From NCBI GenBank assembly GCA_005888075.1, contig VBKD01000118.1:1-6260 (forward strand): 6,260 bases of DNA. The letters run 5' to 3'. How positions within the stretch are numbered: position 1 is the first letter of the stretch; each line of letters starts with the position of its first letter. This DNA comes from Chloroflexota bacterium. Its GTDB lineage: Bacteria; Chloroflexota; Dormibacteria; Dormibacterales; Dormibacteraceae. The position numbers were made by a program, and so were the translations under genes. Below, in pieces: positions 1-5,311 of the stretch. Below the pieces are notes generated by a model. That model was not told where the DNA came from, ran no database searches, and saw only the letters and a program-made list of their open reading frames with translations.

Positions 1-319
1 CGAGGGCTTTGGTGAACGAGCCCCACGTCTTCGCAGATTGGTCGAGTGCTGTTCGTCCACGATTGTTGAGTCCGTAGTACTTGCGGTGGGGTCCTTCGTC
101 GGAGGCGACGACGTACGAGTTGAGCGCGCCGCCCTGGTACAGCCTGCGCAGGGTTCCGTACACGGAGGCGTCGCCCACCCCGTCGAGCCCGCTTTCACGC
201 AGGCGCCGGAGAACCTCGTACCCATAGCTGTCCTGCTTGGCGAGGACCGCCAGCACGGCAAGGTCGAGGACTCCTTTCAAGAGCTGGGTCGTGTCGACCG
301 GGCCATTGACCTGCTGCAT
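1..319 (-). CDS. PadR-family transcriptional regulator (partial, C-terminus beyond the window)
   Basis: This is the first 106 codons of a PadR-type repressor, read from an ATG at 319 and running off the left edge without a stop. After a short leader (MQQVNGPVDTTQ), residues 13-90 form the PadR winged helix. The N-terminal helix reads LLKGVLDLAVLAVLAKQDSYGYEV. The recognition-helix region reads DASVYGTLRRLYQGGAL. The wing ends in the family hallmark HRKYYGLNNRGRTALD. PadR proteins are cytoplasmic dimers that bind operators and usually repress transporter or stress genes, often including themselves. The C-terminal dimerisation helix is only just entered. The gene lies 82 bp downstream of the MoaD-like gene on the same strand, with its own candidate promoter. 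Its target and ligand cannot be told; the ABC exporter in this window is a possible but undemonstrated target. Family assignment is secure. Confidence 0.9.
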   Translation of the reverse strand, partial: MQQVNGPVDTTQLLKGVLDLAVLAVLAKQDSYGYEVLRRLRESGLDGVGDASVYGTLRRLYQGGALNSYVVASDEGPHRKYYGLNNRGRTALDQSAKTWGSFTKAL

Positions 320-332
320 ACCTACGGTTGGG

Positions 333-361
333 ACAGTACTACGGATTGCGGATTAGTGCAA
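333..361 (-). promoter_or_regulatory. Candidate sigma-70-type promoter of the padR gene
   Basis: On the minus strand a -35-like TTGCAC (361-356) and a -10-like TACTGT (338-333) are separated by exactly 17 nt. The expected transcription start falls only about 5-8 nt before the ATG at 319. No clear Shine-Dalgarno sequence is present, so the mRNA may be nearly leaderless. The -10 overlaps the palindrome AGTACT (335-340), a possible repressor contact. This is read from sequence only and is tentative. Confidence 0.35.
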
Positions 362-401
362 GGCCTTGACAGGATCTGGGAGTGGTCGAACGGTCCCGGC
401 C

Positions 402-698
402 TCAGCCTCCGGCTATCGCACCAATGATGAGCAGGGGCTCGGAGCCGGACGCCACGGCATCAGGAAGCGGGTCGTCCGGCGAAGCGTCCGACAGGTCCTC
501 CTCGCAGGCGAAGAACCTCAACATCGGCCGGCGCCTCTTCGTGTCCATGTCTCGAATGGTTCCGCGGAGAGCTGGATGGTTCCCTTCGAGCACGTCGAGG
601 ACTGACCGCTGAGTGACGGGGCTTGCGACGTCGAGCTCGACAACACGGCCGACACCGGCCAGCGTTTGCAGGTTCGCGGGAAGGACTACACGTATCAC
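402..698 (-). CDS. MoaD/ThiS-family ubiquitin-fold small protein
   Basis: This is a 98-residue protein with a GTG start at 698 that overlaps the TGA of the upstream BNR gene (GTGA, 4-nt overlap). The frame stays open further upstream, but that stretch lies inside the BNR gene. The coupled GTG leaves a protein beginning directly with the first beta strand, IRVVLPANLQTLA. The beta-grasp pattern follows: a strand (VVELDV), a helix (TQRSVLDVLEGNHPALRG), then RRRPMLRFFACEEDLSD, and a C-terminal tail (PLLIIGAIAGG) ending in Gly-Gly. In MoaD and ThiS the terminal glycine is adenylated by an E1-like enzyme and carries sulfur as a thiocarboxylate for molybdopterin or thiazole synthesis. This protein is longer than typical ThiS and somewhat longer than MoaD, and no moaE, thiG or E1 gene is visible nearby. 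Its role is more likely tied to the BNR partner than to housekeeping Moco synthesis, but this is inference. Confidence 0.85.
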   Translation of the reverse strand: MIRVVLPANLQTLAGVGRVVELDVASPVTQRSVLDVLEGNHPALRGTIRDMDTKRRRPMLRFFACEEDLSDASPDDPLPDAVASGSEPLLIIGAIAGG

Positions 699-1810
699 GC
701 CAGTGTCTGAACTTCGACGGACAGGACCGGCGGTAGATCCCGAACGATGGGTTCCCACCGGTCGCCGGCGTCGGCGGACGCGTAGACCTGACCTCCGCTC
801 GTCCCGAAGTAAACGCCGCAAGGATCGAGCGAATCGACCGCCATGGCGTCGCGAAGCACGTTGACGTAACAGTCCTTCTGCGGCAGTCCGTTGGTCAGAG
901 CCTCCCATTCGTCGCCTCCGGTCCGGCTGCGGTAAACGCGCAACTTGCCTTCGTGCACGTAGTGGAGGGAGTCGCTGGTGATCGGGATGACGTAAACCGT
1001 GTCCGGCTCGTTGGCGTGAACGTCGATCACGAAGCCAAAGTCGGTCGGCAGGTCACCACTGATCTCGCGCCATGACTCTCCCCCGTCGTCGGTTCGCATC
1101 ACGTCCCAGTGCTTCTGCATGAACAGCACGTTCGGGCGCGAGGGATGCATTGCGATGCGGTGGACGCAATGGCCCACCAGAGCGTCCGGGTCGGGAATGT
1201 GGTTCGAGCGCAGCCCGCGGTTTATCGGCCGCCACGACTGGCCGGCGTCGTCGGTCCGGAAGACCCCGGCGGACGAGATCGCGCCGAACATCCTGTCCGC
1301 GTTGCTGGGGTCGATGAGGATCGTGTGGAGGCATAGGCCGCCCGCGCCGGGCGCCCAGCCAGGGGATGTCTCCTGTGTGCGAAGGCCAGGCAGCTCAGCC
1401 CAAGTCGTGCCACCGTCGGTCGACTTGAAGATCGCGGCGTCTTCGACGCCCGCAAACACCGTCTCCGGATCAGTGAGCGACGGCTCAAGGTGCCAAACAC
1501 GCTTGAACTCATAGGGATGCGGCGAGCCGTCGTACCAGACGTGGGTACCTGGAGTGCCCTCGTACGCGAACTGGTTGCCGACCGCCTCCCAGGTCTTGCC
1601 GGCGTCGTCCGAGCGCTGCATCACCTGGCCGAACCACCCGCTGGTTTGTGATGCGTACAGCCGGTCGGGGTTGGCCGGTGAGCCTTTGACGTGGTAGATC
1701 TCCCAGCCCGCGAAGTGGGGACCCTCGACCTTCCACCGCTTCCGGCTCGCGTCCGAGCTAAGGACGAACGCTCCCTTCTTTGTGCCGACGAGTACCCGGA
1801 TCTTGCTCAT
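695..1810 (-). CDS. BNR/Asp-box repeat beta-propeller protein (sialidase/VPS10-like fold, function unknown)
   Basis: This 371-residue protein starts at the ATG at 1810, preceded by a good ribosome binding site. Asp-box repeats (S/T-x-D-x-G-x-x-W) occur at about residues 67-74 (SDDAGKTW), 130-137 (STDGGTTW), 186-193 (TDDAGQSW), 240-247 (TDDGGESW) and 345-352 (SADAGDRW). A degenerate copy lies at 296-302. The spacing fits blades of a beta-propeller. The N-terminus (MSKIRVLVGTKKGAF) is itself a propeller strand, with no signal peptide or membrane segment, so the protein is predicted to be cytoplasmic. Asp-boxes are structural and do not prove enzyme activity. Automatic labels such as exo-alpha-sialidase or glycosyl hydrolase should be treated with caution, and I see no obvious sialidase arginine triad or FRIP motif. 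The gene is the first of a two-gene unit with the MoaD-like gene and is divergent from the ABC operon. Confidence 0.85.
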   Translation of the reverse strand: MSKIRVLVGTKKGAFVLSSDASRKRWKVEGPHFAGWEIYHVKGSPANPDRLYASQTSGWFGQVMQRSDDAGKTWEAVGNQFAYEGTPGTHVWYDGSPHPYEFKRVWHLEPSLTDPETVFAGVEDAAIFKSTDGGTTWAELPGLRTQETSPGWAPGAGGLCLHTILIDPSNADRMFGAISSAGVFRTDDAGQSWRPINRGLRSNHIPDPDALVGHCVHRIAMHPSRPNVLFMQKHWDVMRTDDGGESWREISGDLPTDFGFVIDVHANEPDTVYVIPITSDSLHYVHEGKLRVYRSRTGGDEWEALTNGLPQKDCYVNVLRDAMAVDSLDPCGVYFGTSGGQVYASADAGDRWEPIVRDLPPVLSVEVQTLA

Positions 1811-1819
1811 TCGACGTTG

Positions 1820-1826
1820 CCCCCTC
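1820..1826 (-). promoter_or_regulatory. Ribosome binding site of the BNR-repeat gene
   Basis: On the minus strand GAGGGGG lies 9 nt before the ATG at 1810. It supports that ATG as the start. No convincing -35/-10 pair was found behind it; a TATGGT at about 1841-1836 could be a -10 but has no good partner. Confidence 0.6.
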
Positions 1827-1904
1827 GGGTTCTAACCATACCGTCTTGCTCCTTTTCTCCTGGGCCGTTTCTCTCTAAGACTGCGGCTAAAAGCCAAACT
1901 CATC

Positions 1905-1960
1905 GGTCTTCTTTCACGGCCCTCTCCCCTGCGGGGAGAGGGTGAAGGTCTTCTTTCACG
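1905..1960. repeat. REP-like element: GC-rich hairpin flanked by a 14-bp direct repeat
   Basis: The arms CCCTCTCCCC (1920-1929) and GGGGAGAGGG (1933-1942) are perfectly complementary around a TGC loop. Pairing can extend outward: CTTTCA (1911-1916) can face TGAAG (1943-1947) after a small bulge. The sequence GGTCTTCTTTCACG occurs exactly at 1905-1918 and again at 1947-1960. The bases after each copy also resemble each other (GCCCTCTCCCC versus CGCTCTCGCC), as if a 42-nt unit had been duplicated and the second copy had decayed. There is no T-tract, so an intrinsic terminator is unlikely. The CCCTCTCCC/GGGAGAGGG type of palindrome is recalled as a common dispersed extragenic repeat in many GC-rich bacteria; copy number here cannot be counted from one window. 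Confidence 0.7.
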
Positions 1961-1992
1961 CGCTCTCGCCAACGCTAGAATCGCTTTCCGCC

Positions 1993-3000
1993 GTGTCTGG
2001 CAGCCATCCATCCAGCAATTCTTCACGCCTTGCCGTCGAGACTCGACGGCTGACGCGCGTCTACAAGACCCGCCGGGAGACCACCACCGCGCTGCACGAC
2101 GTCGACCTCGAGGTGGAGCAAGGCGAGCTGTTCGGTGTCCTGGGTCCGAACGGGGCCGGCAAGACGACGCTGATCAAGATCCTGGTGACACTGCTCCTGC
2201 CGACCTCGGGCGAGGCCTTCGTCGACAGCCTCGACGTGGTCAGGGACTATAAGCGTCTGCGCAACCGGATCGCCATGGTTTCCGGGGGCGAGCAGGCAGG
2301 CTACGGGGTGTTGAAGGTTCGTGAGCAGCTGTGGATGTTCAGCCAGTTCTACGGCATGGACTCGAAGGCGGCCCGGCGCCGAATCGACGAGCTCCTGGAT
2401 CGGCTTGGGCTGGCCGAGGCAGGCAACAAGGAGATCACCAGCCTGTCGAGCGGCATGCGCCAGAAGATGAACCTGGTTCGCGGTTTGATGACCGATCCGC
2501 GCGTCCTTTTCCTGGACGAGCCGACGGTGGCCCTCGATGTCGGCGCGGCTCGTGATGTTCGCAGCGAGGTGCAGCGCTGGATGGCGGAGGACCCGACCCG
2601 GACCGTGATCCTGACCACCCACTACATGCAGGAGGCCGACGAGCTCTGCGACCGCGTCGCCATCGTCAACCGCGGCCGGATCGTCGCCGAAGGCGCTCCC
2701 CGCACGCTGAAAGCTTCCGTCGACGAAGACGTGATCGTCGACCTCCAGCTCGATCCGGGCACTCCTCTGCTCGACCGGTTGCGTGCGATCGAGGGTGTGG
2801 GGGCGGCGAGCGTCCGCGAGGAAGACGGCGTCGACCGGTTCAGCCTTTTGCTCGCGGATGACGCTGTTCTGCCCCGCGTGATGACGACAGTCGAAGGGGC
2901 CGGCCGGCGCGTCAGCGGGCTGGTCCGCCGGCAACCGACGCTCGAAGACGCGTTTGTGAAGCTGGTCGGTCGAAGCATGACCGAGGAGGAAGCCGGATGA
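1993..3000 (+). CDS. ABC transporter ATP-binding protein (DrrA/NodI-type, ABC-2 exporter)
   Basis: This is the cytoplasmic ATPase of an ABC-2 exporter. Numbering is from the GTG at 1993 (335 aa). The landmarks are Walker A GPNGAGKT (51-58), a Q-loop region GGEQAGYG (about 98-105), signature LSSGMRQ (151-157), Walker B VLFLDEP with catalytic Glu 176, D-loop ALD (180-182) and switch His 210 in TTHYMQEAD. The C-terminal 90 residues form the small accessory domain typical of DrrA-like ATPases, ending TLEDAFVKLVG. The signature has SSG in place of SGG, common in this subfamily. The start is uncertain. A GTG at 1942 is in frame and adds 17 residues, but it sits in the hairpin arm and would translate the REP-like repeat, and Walker A would lie unusually far in. 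No clear Shine-Dalgarno precedes 1993. The stop overlaps the next gene by 4 nt (ATGA). The substrate is unknown. Confidence 0.93.
   Translation: MSGSHPSSNSSRLAVETRRLTRVYKTRRETTTALHDVDLEVEQGELFGVLGPNGAGKTTLIKILVTLLLPTSGEAFVDSLDVVRDYKRLRNRIAMVSGGEQAGYGVLKVREQLWMFSQFYGMDSKAARRRIDELLDRLGLAEAGNKEITSLSSGMRQKMNLVRGLMTDPRVLFLDEPTVALDVGAARDVRSEVQRWMAEDPTRTVILTTHYMQEADELCDRVAIVNRGRIVAEGAPRTLKASVDEDVIVDLQLDPGTPLLDRLRAIEGVGAASVREEDGVDRFSLLLADDAVLPRVMTTVEGAGRRVSGLVRRQPTLEDAFVKLVGRSMTEEEAG
2032..2050. repeat. Perfect 19-nt palindrome near the 5' end of the ABC ATPase gene
   Basis: The arms GCCGTCGAG (2032-2040) and CTCGACGGC (2042-2050) are perfect inverted repeats around a single A. They lie about 40 nt after the likely GTG start and encode part of AVETRR, the beginning of the conserved domain. 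This could be an operator or an mRNA hairpin controlling the operon. It could also be chance in GC-rich coding DNA. Confidence 0.45.
2983..2990 (+). promoter_or_regulatory. Ribosome binding site of the first ABC permease
   Basis: GAGGAGGA lies 6 nt before the ATG at 2997, inside the end of the ATPase gene. It fixes the permease start and supports translational coupling through the ATGA overlap. Confidence 0.7.
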
Positions 3001-3740
3001 GCGCGATCCAGCACGCCGAGCGCTCGCCGCTGCGCATCTTTCTCAAGACGATCGTGGCGAGGGCGTATCCGAGGGTCGTGGCTGCGAACCGCCATAAGTC
3101 GTGGCTCTTCCTGGACATGGCCCTCCCCATGGTCGGCGCGCTGGCCATGGTGCTCGTGTACCAGGGTCTGCACGCGCCCCGCCAGTACCTCGGCTTCGTG
3201 GTCATGGGCGGAGCGATGCTGGCCTTCTGGCAGAACGTGCTCTGGACGATGGGCGCCCAGTTCAGCTGGGACCGGGGCAACGGCACGCTGGAGCTGATGG
3301 CGGTCTCTCCGACCTCCTTCGAGGCGGTCCTGCTCGGAATGGCGGGGGGCGCCATGATCATGACCACCGTCCGCGCGGCCTTCATCATCCTGATCGGCTC
3401 GCTGGTCTTCAACGTGACCTATACGGCGGGCGGCCTCCTGCCCGCGATCGGGGTCTTCCTGCTGACGCTCGGCGCCCTGTACGGGATGGGGATGCTGCTG
3501 GCGAGCCTCTTCCTCTTCTACTCGCGCGAGGCCTGGCACCTCGGCGACGCGCTCCAGGAGCCGGTCAACTTCCTGAGCGGCCTCTACTTCCCGGTCAAGG
3601 CGCTGGGCATCCCGGCCGGCACCGAGACACTCTTGGTCGCGGCGCAGGTTCCGATCTTCGCCTTGCTGGCGGGTGTCGCACTGCGCTACCTGGAGTCTCG
3701 GGCGAGAAAGGATGGAAAGCTGGTGACCCGATGGGAGTAG
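2997..3740 (+). CDS. ABC-2 type transporter permease (first subunit)
   Basis: This 247-residue integral membrane protein pairs with the upstream ATPase. Hydrophobic segments lie at about residues 38-55, 65-85, 110-138, 146-176, 189-205 and 211-230, matching the six-helix ABC-2 permease plan. Between helices 2 and 3 the motif WDRGNGTLELMAVSPTS resembles the E/D-RGTLE-LL-SP signature of ABC-2 permeases, which contacts the ATPase. The segment NFLSGLYFPV is the usual late conserved motif of the family. The length is normal for a half-permease. The ATG at 2997 overlaps the ATPase stop by 4 nt and has a strong ribosome binding site. With the next gene it probably forms a heterodimeric membrane channel. 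Export of a drug, lipid or polysaccharide is possible; nothing in the sequence identifies the substrate. Confidence 0.92.
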   Translation: MSAIQHAERSPLRIFLKTIVARAYPRVVAANRHKSWLFLDMALPMVGALAMVLVYQGLHAPRQYLGFVVMGGAMLAFWQNVLWTMGAQFSWDRGNGTLELMAVSPTSFEAVLLGMAGGAMIMTTVRAAFIILIGSLVFNVTYTAGGLLPAIGVFLLTLGALYGMGMLLASLFLFYSREAWHLGDALQEPVNFLSGLYFPVKALGIPAGTETLLVAAQVPIFALLAGVALRYLESRARKDGKLVTRWE

Positions 3741-4585
3741 CAGTGGCCCGGCAGCTTTCCGGTTACAGGGCGGCGGTGCTGCTGGGCTGGGCGGTCTCCA
3801 GCAACTGGACTCGCCCCATCCTGTTCATCGCCTACTCACTGCTTCGGCCGGTCTCGATGGCATTGATCCTCGCGGTCATGTACACGGTGATCACGGGAAA
3901 CGCTGCCGCGACGCGGCCCTATCTCGCCTTCCTGATCATCGGGACTGCTTTCTGGTCGTTCATCCAGGAGGGTGTCTCCGAGTTCGCGAACGGGATCCTG
4001 GAGGATCGTGGCCGCTACCACATCCTGAAATACGCATACATCGCCCCGCTTGGATTTCCGATCTACCTCGTCGGGCGGGCGACCTCCAAACTGGCAAGCG
4101 CCGCCGCCTCGGTGGTGATCGTGCTGCTCGTCGGCGCGTTCGCCCTGCATCTGGGCATCAATCCGCTCCAGATCGACTACCCGCTCCTCGTCGCAGCATG
4201 CTTGCTTGCGTTCGTATCTGTGATTGCGTTCGCGATCACCTTCAGCACGATGCTGCTTGCGGGCCGCGACACCAACGGGTACGGCGACATCATCGCTCAG
4301 TTCCTGTACCTCTTCTCGGGCGCCATCTTTCCCATCTCGGTTCTGCCTGGCCCTATCGCATGGATTGCATCCCTCTCACCCTTGCCTTACTGGCTCGAGC
4401 TCTGCCGCCGCGCCATCCTCCACGCCCGCGTCTACCAGATGTTCCCGAACATGTCCGACGGCGAAGTCCTGCTCCGGCTTGTGGTCGCCACGGCCGGGAC
4501 GGTGCTGCTCGGCTACATCCTGTTTCGCTTCACGGACCGCCGCGCCCGGCGCCTCGGCCACATCGACATGGAGGTGAACTGGTGA
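3731..4585 (+). CDS. ABC-2 type transporter permease (second subunit)
   Basis: This is a 284-residue membrane protein. Hydrophobic segments lie at about residues 31-54, 63-81, 109-143, 150-176, 188-206 and 247-266. The segment FLYLFSGAIFPISVLPGPIAWIASLSPLPYW carries the conserved ABC-2 late motif (FSGAIFPIS followed by LSPLPY). The start chosen is the ATG at 3731, overlapping the previous gene by 10 nt, with GGTGA just upstream. A GTG at 3743 with GGGAG 5 nt before it is almost as good and would leave a 2-nt gap. The open frame extends back to 3101, but that part lies over the first permease and is low-complexity, so it is not coding. The protein differs clearly from the first permease, so the exporter is likely heteromeric, with one ATPase presumably acting as a dimer. 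It is the last gene of the operon, 19 nt from the convergent gene. Confidence 0.9.
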   Translation: MGVAVARQLSGYRAAVLLGWAVSSNWTRPILFIAYSLLRPVSMALILAVMYTVITGNAAATRPYLAFLIIGTAFWSFIQEGVSEFANGILEDRGRYHILKYAYIAPLGFPIYLVGRATSKLASAAASVVIVLLVGAFALHLGINPLQIDYPLLVAACLLAFVSVIAFAITFSTMLLAGRDTNGYGDIIAQFLYLFSGAIFPISVLPGPIAWIASLSPLPYWLELCRRAILHARVYQMFPNMSDGEVLLRLVVATAGTVLLGYILFRFTDRRARRLGHIDMEVNW

Positions 4586-4604
4586 CTGCTTTCCGCATCG
4601 CTCG

Positions 4605-5258
4605 CTAGCCCGGCACGACGTCAAGCTGGGCGAAGCCAGACTCCCATCGCATCTCGTCCGGTCTCCAGGCGACAGGATTAGTGAACCCGGGACCCTGGTA
4701 CGCGAAGGAGTGAAACTCGCCGTTCTCCCCGCAAGGATCGATGCCCGTGGCACCGATCTCTTCGAGAAAGCGCTGGTCGATGATGCGGCCCAGCCATGAG
4801 GGTTCAAGGCGGCTCAGGTCCACGCAGGTGATCACTGCGCGGCCCCCGCTCTCCACGAACTCGCCGACCAATCCGGCGGGGTCTTCGCCCCAGATCGGCT
4901 CTATGTGCTCGAGACCCGCCGCTCTCACCCGCGACTCGTACCACTCACGCACATCCGCGAGATGGATATCGCCGAAGACGACCCCGTCAAATCCTTCCGC
5001 CCGCAGTGCGGCCAATTCCGCCCCCAGGCGCGACTCCATCTCGGACCAGGTGGTGCTGATCGCATCGAGCTCGATTCCGGCGGCGTGCGCCTGGGCCTGG
5101 ATCATCTCGGTTCGAGTGGCGTGGAAGCGCACTCGACGCGTGGTCGAGTCGTAAAAGTTGACCAGGCGCGCGATATGAATGCCCGCGGCGGTGGCGCGCT
5201 GCAGGGCGAGGGCGCTGTCCTTTCCACCCGACCACATCAGCGCGTAGTTGGCGCCCAA
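4605..5258 (-). CDS. Dph6/MJ0570-type ATP-pyrophosphatase (diphthine-ammonia-ligase-like)
   Basis: This 217-residue cytoplasmic PP-loop enzyme has SGGKDS at residues 10-15, which binds ATP and forms an adenylated intermediate. It also has FGDIHLADVREW (95-106), PIWG (121-124) and GIDPCGENGEFHSF (172-185), a set typical of the Dph6/MJ0570 family. In eukaryotes and archaea Dph6 amidates diphthine on elongation factor 2. Bacteria lack diphthamide, so the acceptor here is unknown and a name like diphthine-ammonia ligase should not be taken literally. The start is taken as TTG at 5258 because an in-frame TGA lies four codons upstream and the next start, ATG at 5237, would remove the first beta strand before the PP-loop. 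The only purine-rich motif (GCAGGA) abuts the TTG, so initiation looks weak. The gene is convergent with the ABC operon and divergent from the Moco enzyme gene. Confidence 0.88.
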   Translation of the reverse strand: MGANYALMWSGGKDSALALQRATAAGIHIARLVNFYDSTTRRVRFHATRTEMIQAQAHAAGIELDAISTTWSEMESRLGAELAALRAEGFDGVVFGDIHLADVREWYESRVRAAGLEHIEPIWGEDPAGLVGEFVESGGRAVITCVDLSRLEPSWLGRIIDQRFLEEIGATGIDPCGENGEFHSFAYQGPGFTNPVAWRPDEMRWESGFAQLDVVPG

Positions 5259-5275
5259 TCCTGCGGATCAATCCT

Positions 5276-5282
5276 AAGGAGG
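5276..5282 (+). promoter_or_regulatory. Strong Shine-Dalgarno-like AAGGAGG without a matching start codon
   Basis: AAGGAGG lies in the 53-bp divergent gap, but the only supported start of the next gene, ATG 5312, is 29 nt further on. No ATG, GTG or TTG occurs at 4-12 nt, and the oxidoreductase frame is closed by TAG at 5300-5302. It may be a chance match, a remnant of an older start, or a ribosome standby site. Confidence 0.3.
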
Positions 5283-5311
5283 ACGCGCATCAGCCGGCGT
5301 AGGCTGGGCCG

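Noticed and set aside
630..641. Perfect 12-bp palindrome GTCGAGCTCGAC
   Set aside because: It lies inside the MoaD-like gene and simply encodes Val-Glu-Leu-Asp; this length is expected by chance in GC-rich DNA.
699..908. N-terminal extension of the MoaD-like frame to an ATG at 908
   Set aside because: The extra 70 residues are Arg-rich and lie within the BNR gene; the GTG at 698 overlapping the BNR stop gives a normal beta-grasp N-terminus.
695..1810. Annotation as a true sialidase
   Set aside because: Only the structural Asp-boxes are visible; no catalytic arginine triad or FRIP motif could be recognised.
1885..1895. Short inverted repeat GGCT-AAA-AGCC in the divergent region
   Set aside because: A four-base stem is too short to call a terminator or operator.
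2023..2934. Long 303-codon open frame on the minus strand opposite the ABC ATPase
   Set aside because: It is antisense to a gene with all ABC motifs, has no recognisable domain, and its composition is typical of a GC-rich shadow frame.
2622..3539. 305-codon minus-strand open frame rich in His, Gln, Arg and Glu
   Set aside because: It spans the ATPase and first permease on the opposite strand; its biased composition reflects the complement of membrane-protein codons.
3101..3730. Upstream extension of the second permease frame
   Set aside because: The segment reads as Gly/Arg/Pro/Ala-rich nonsense and overlaps the well-supported first permease; membrane-protein-like sequence begins only after 3731.
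4586..4604. Possible bidirectional terminator between convergent genes
   Set aside because: The 19-nt gap shows no hairpin and no T-tract.
4198..4608. 136-codon plus-strand open frame in the second permease
   Set aside because: It is a frame-shifted shadow of the permease, His/Arg/Pro-rich with no family resemblance.
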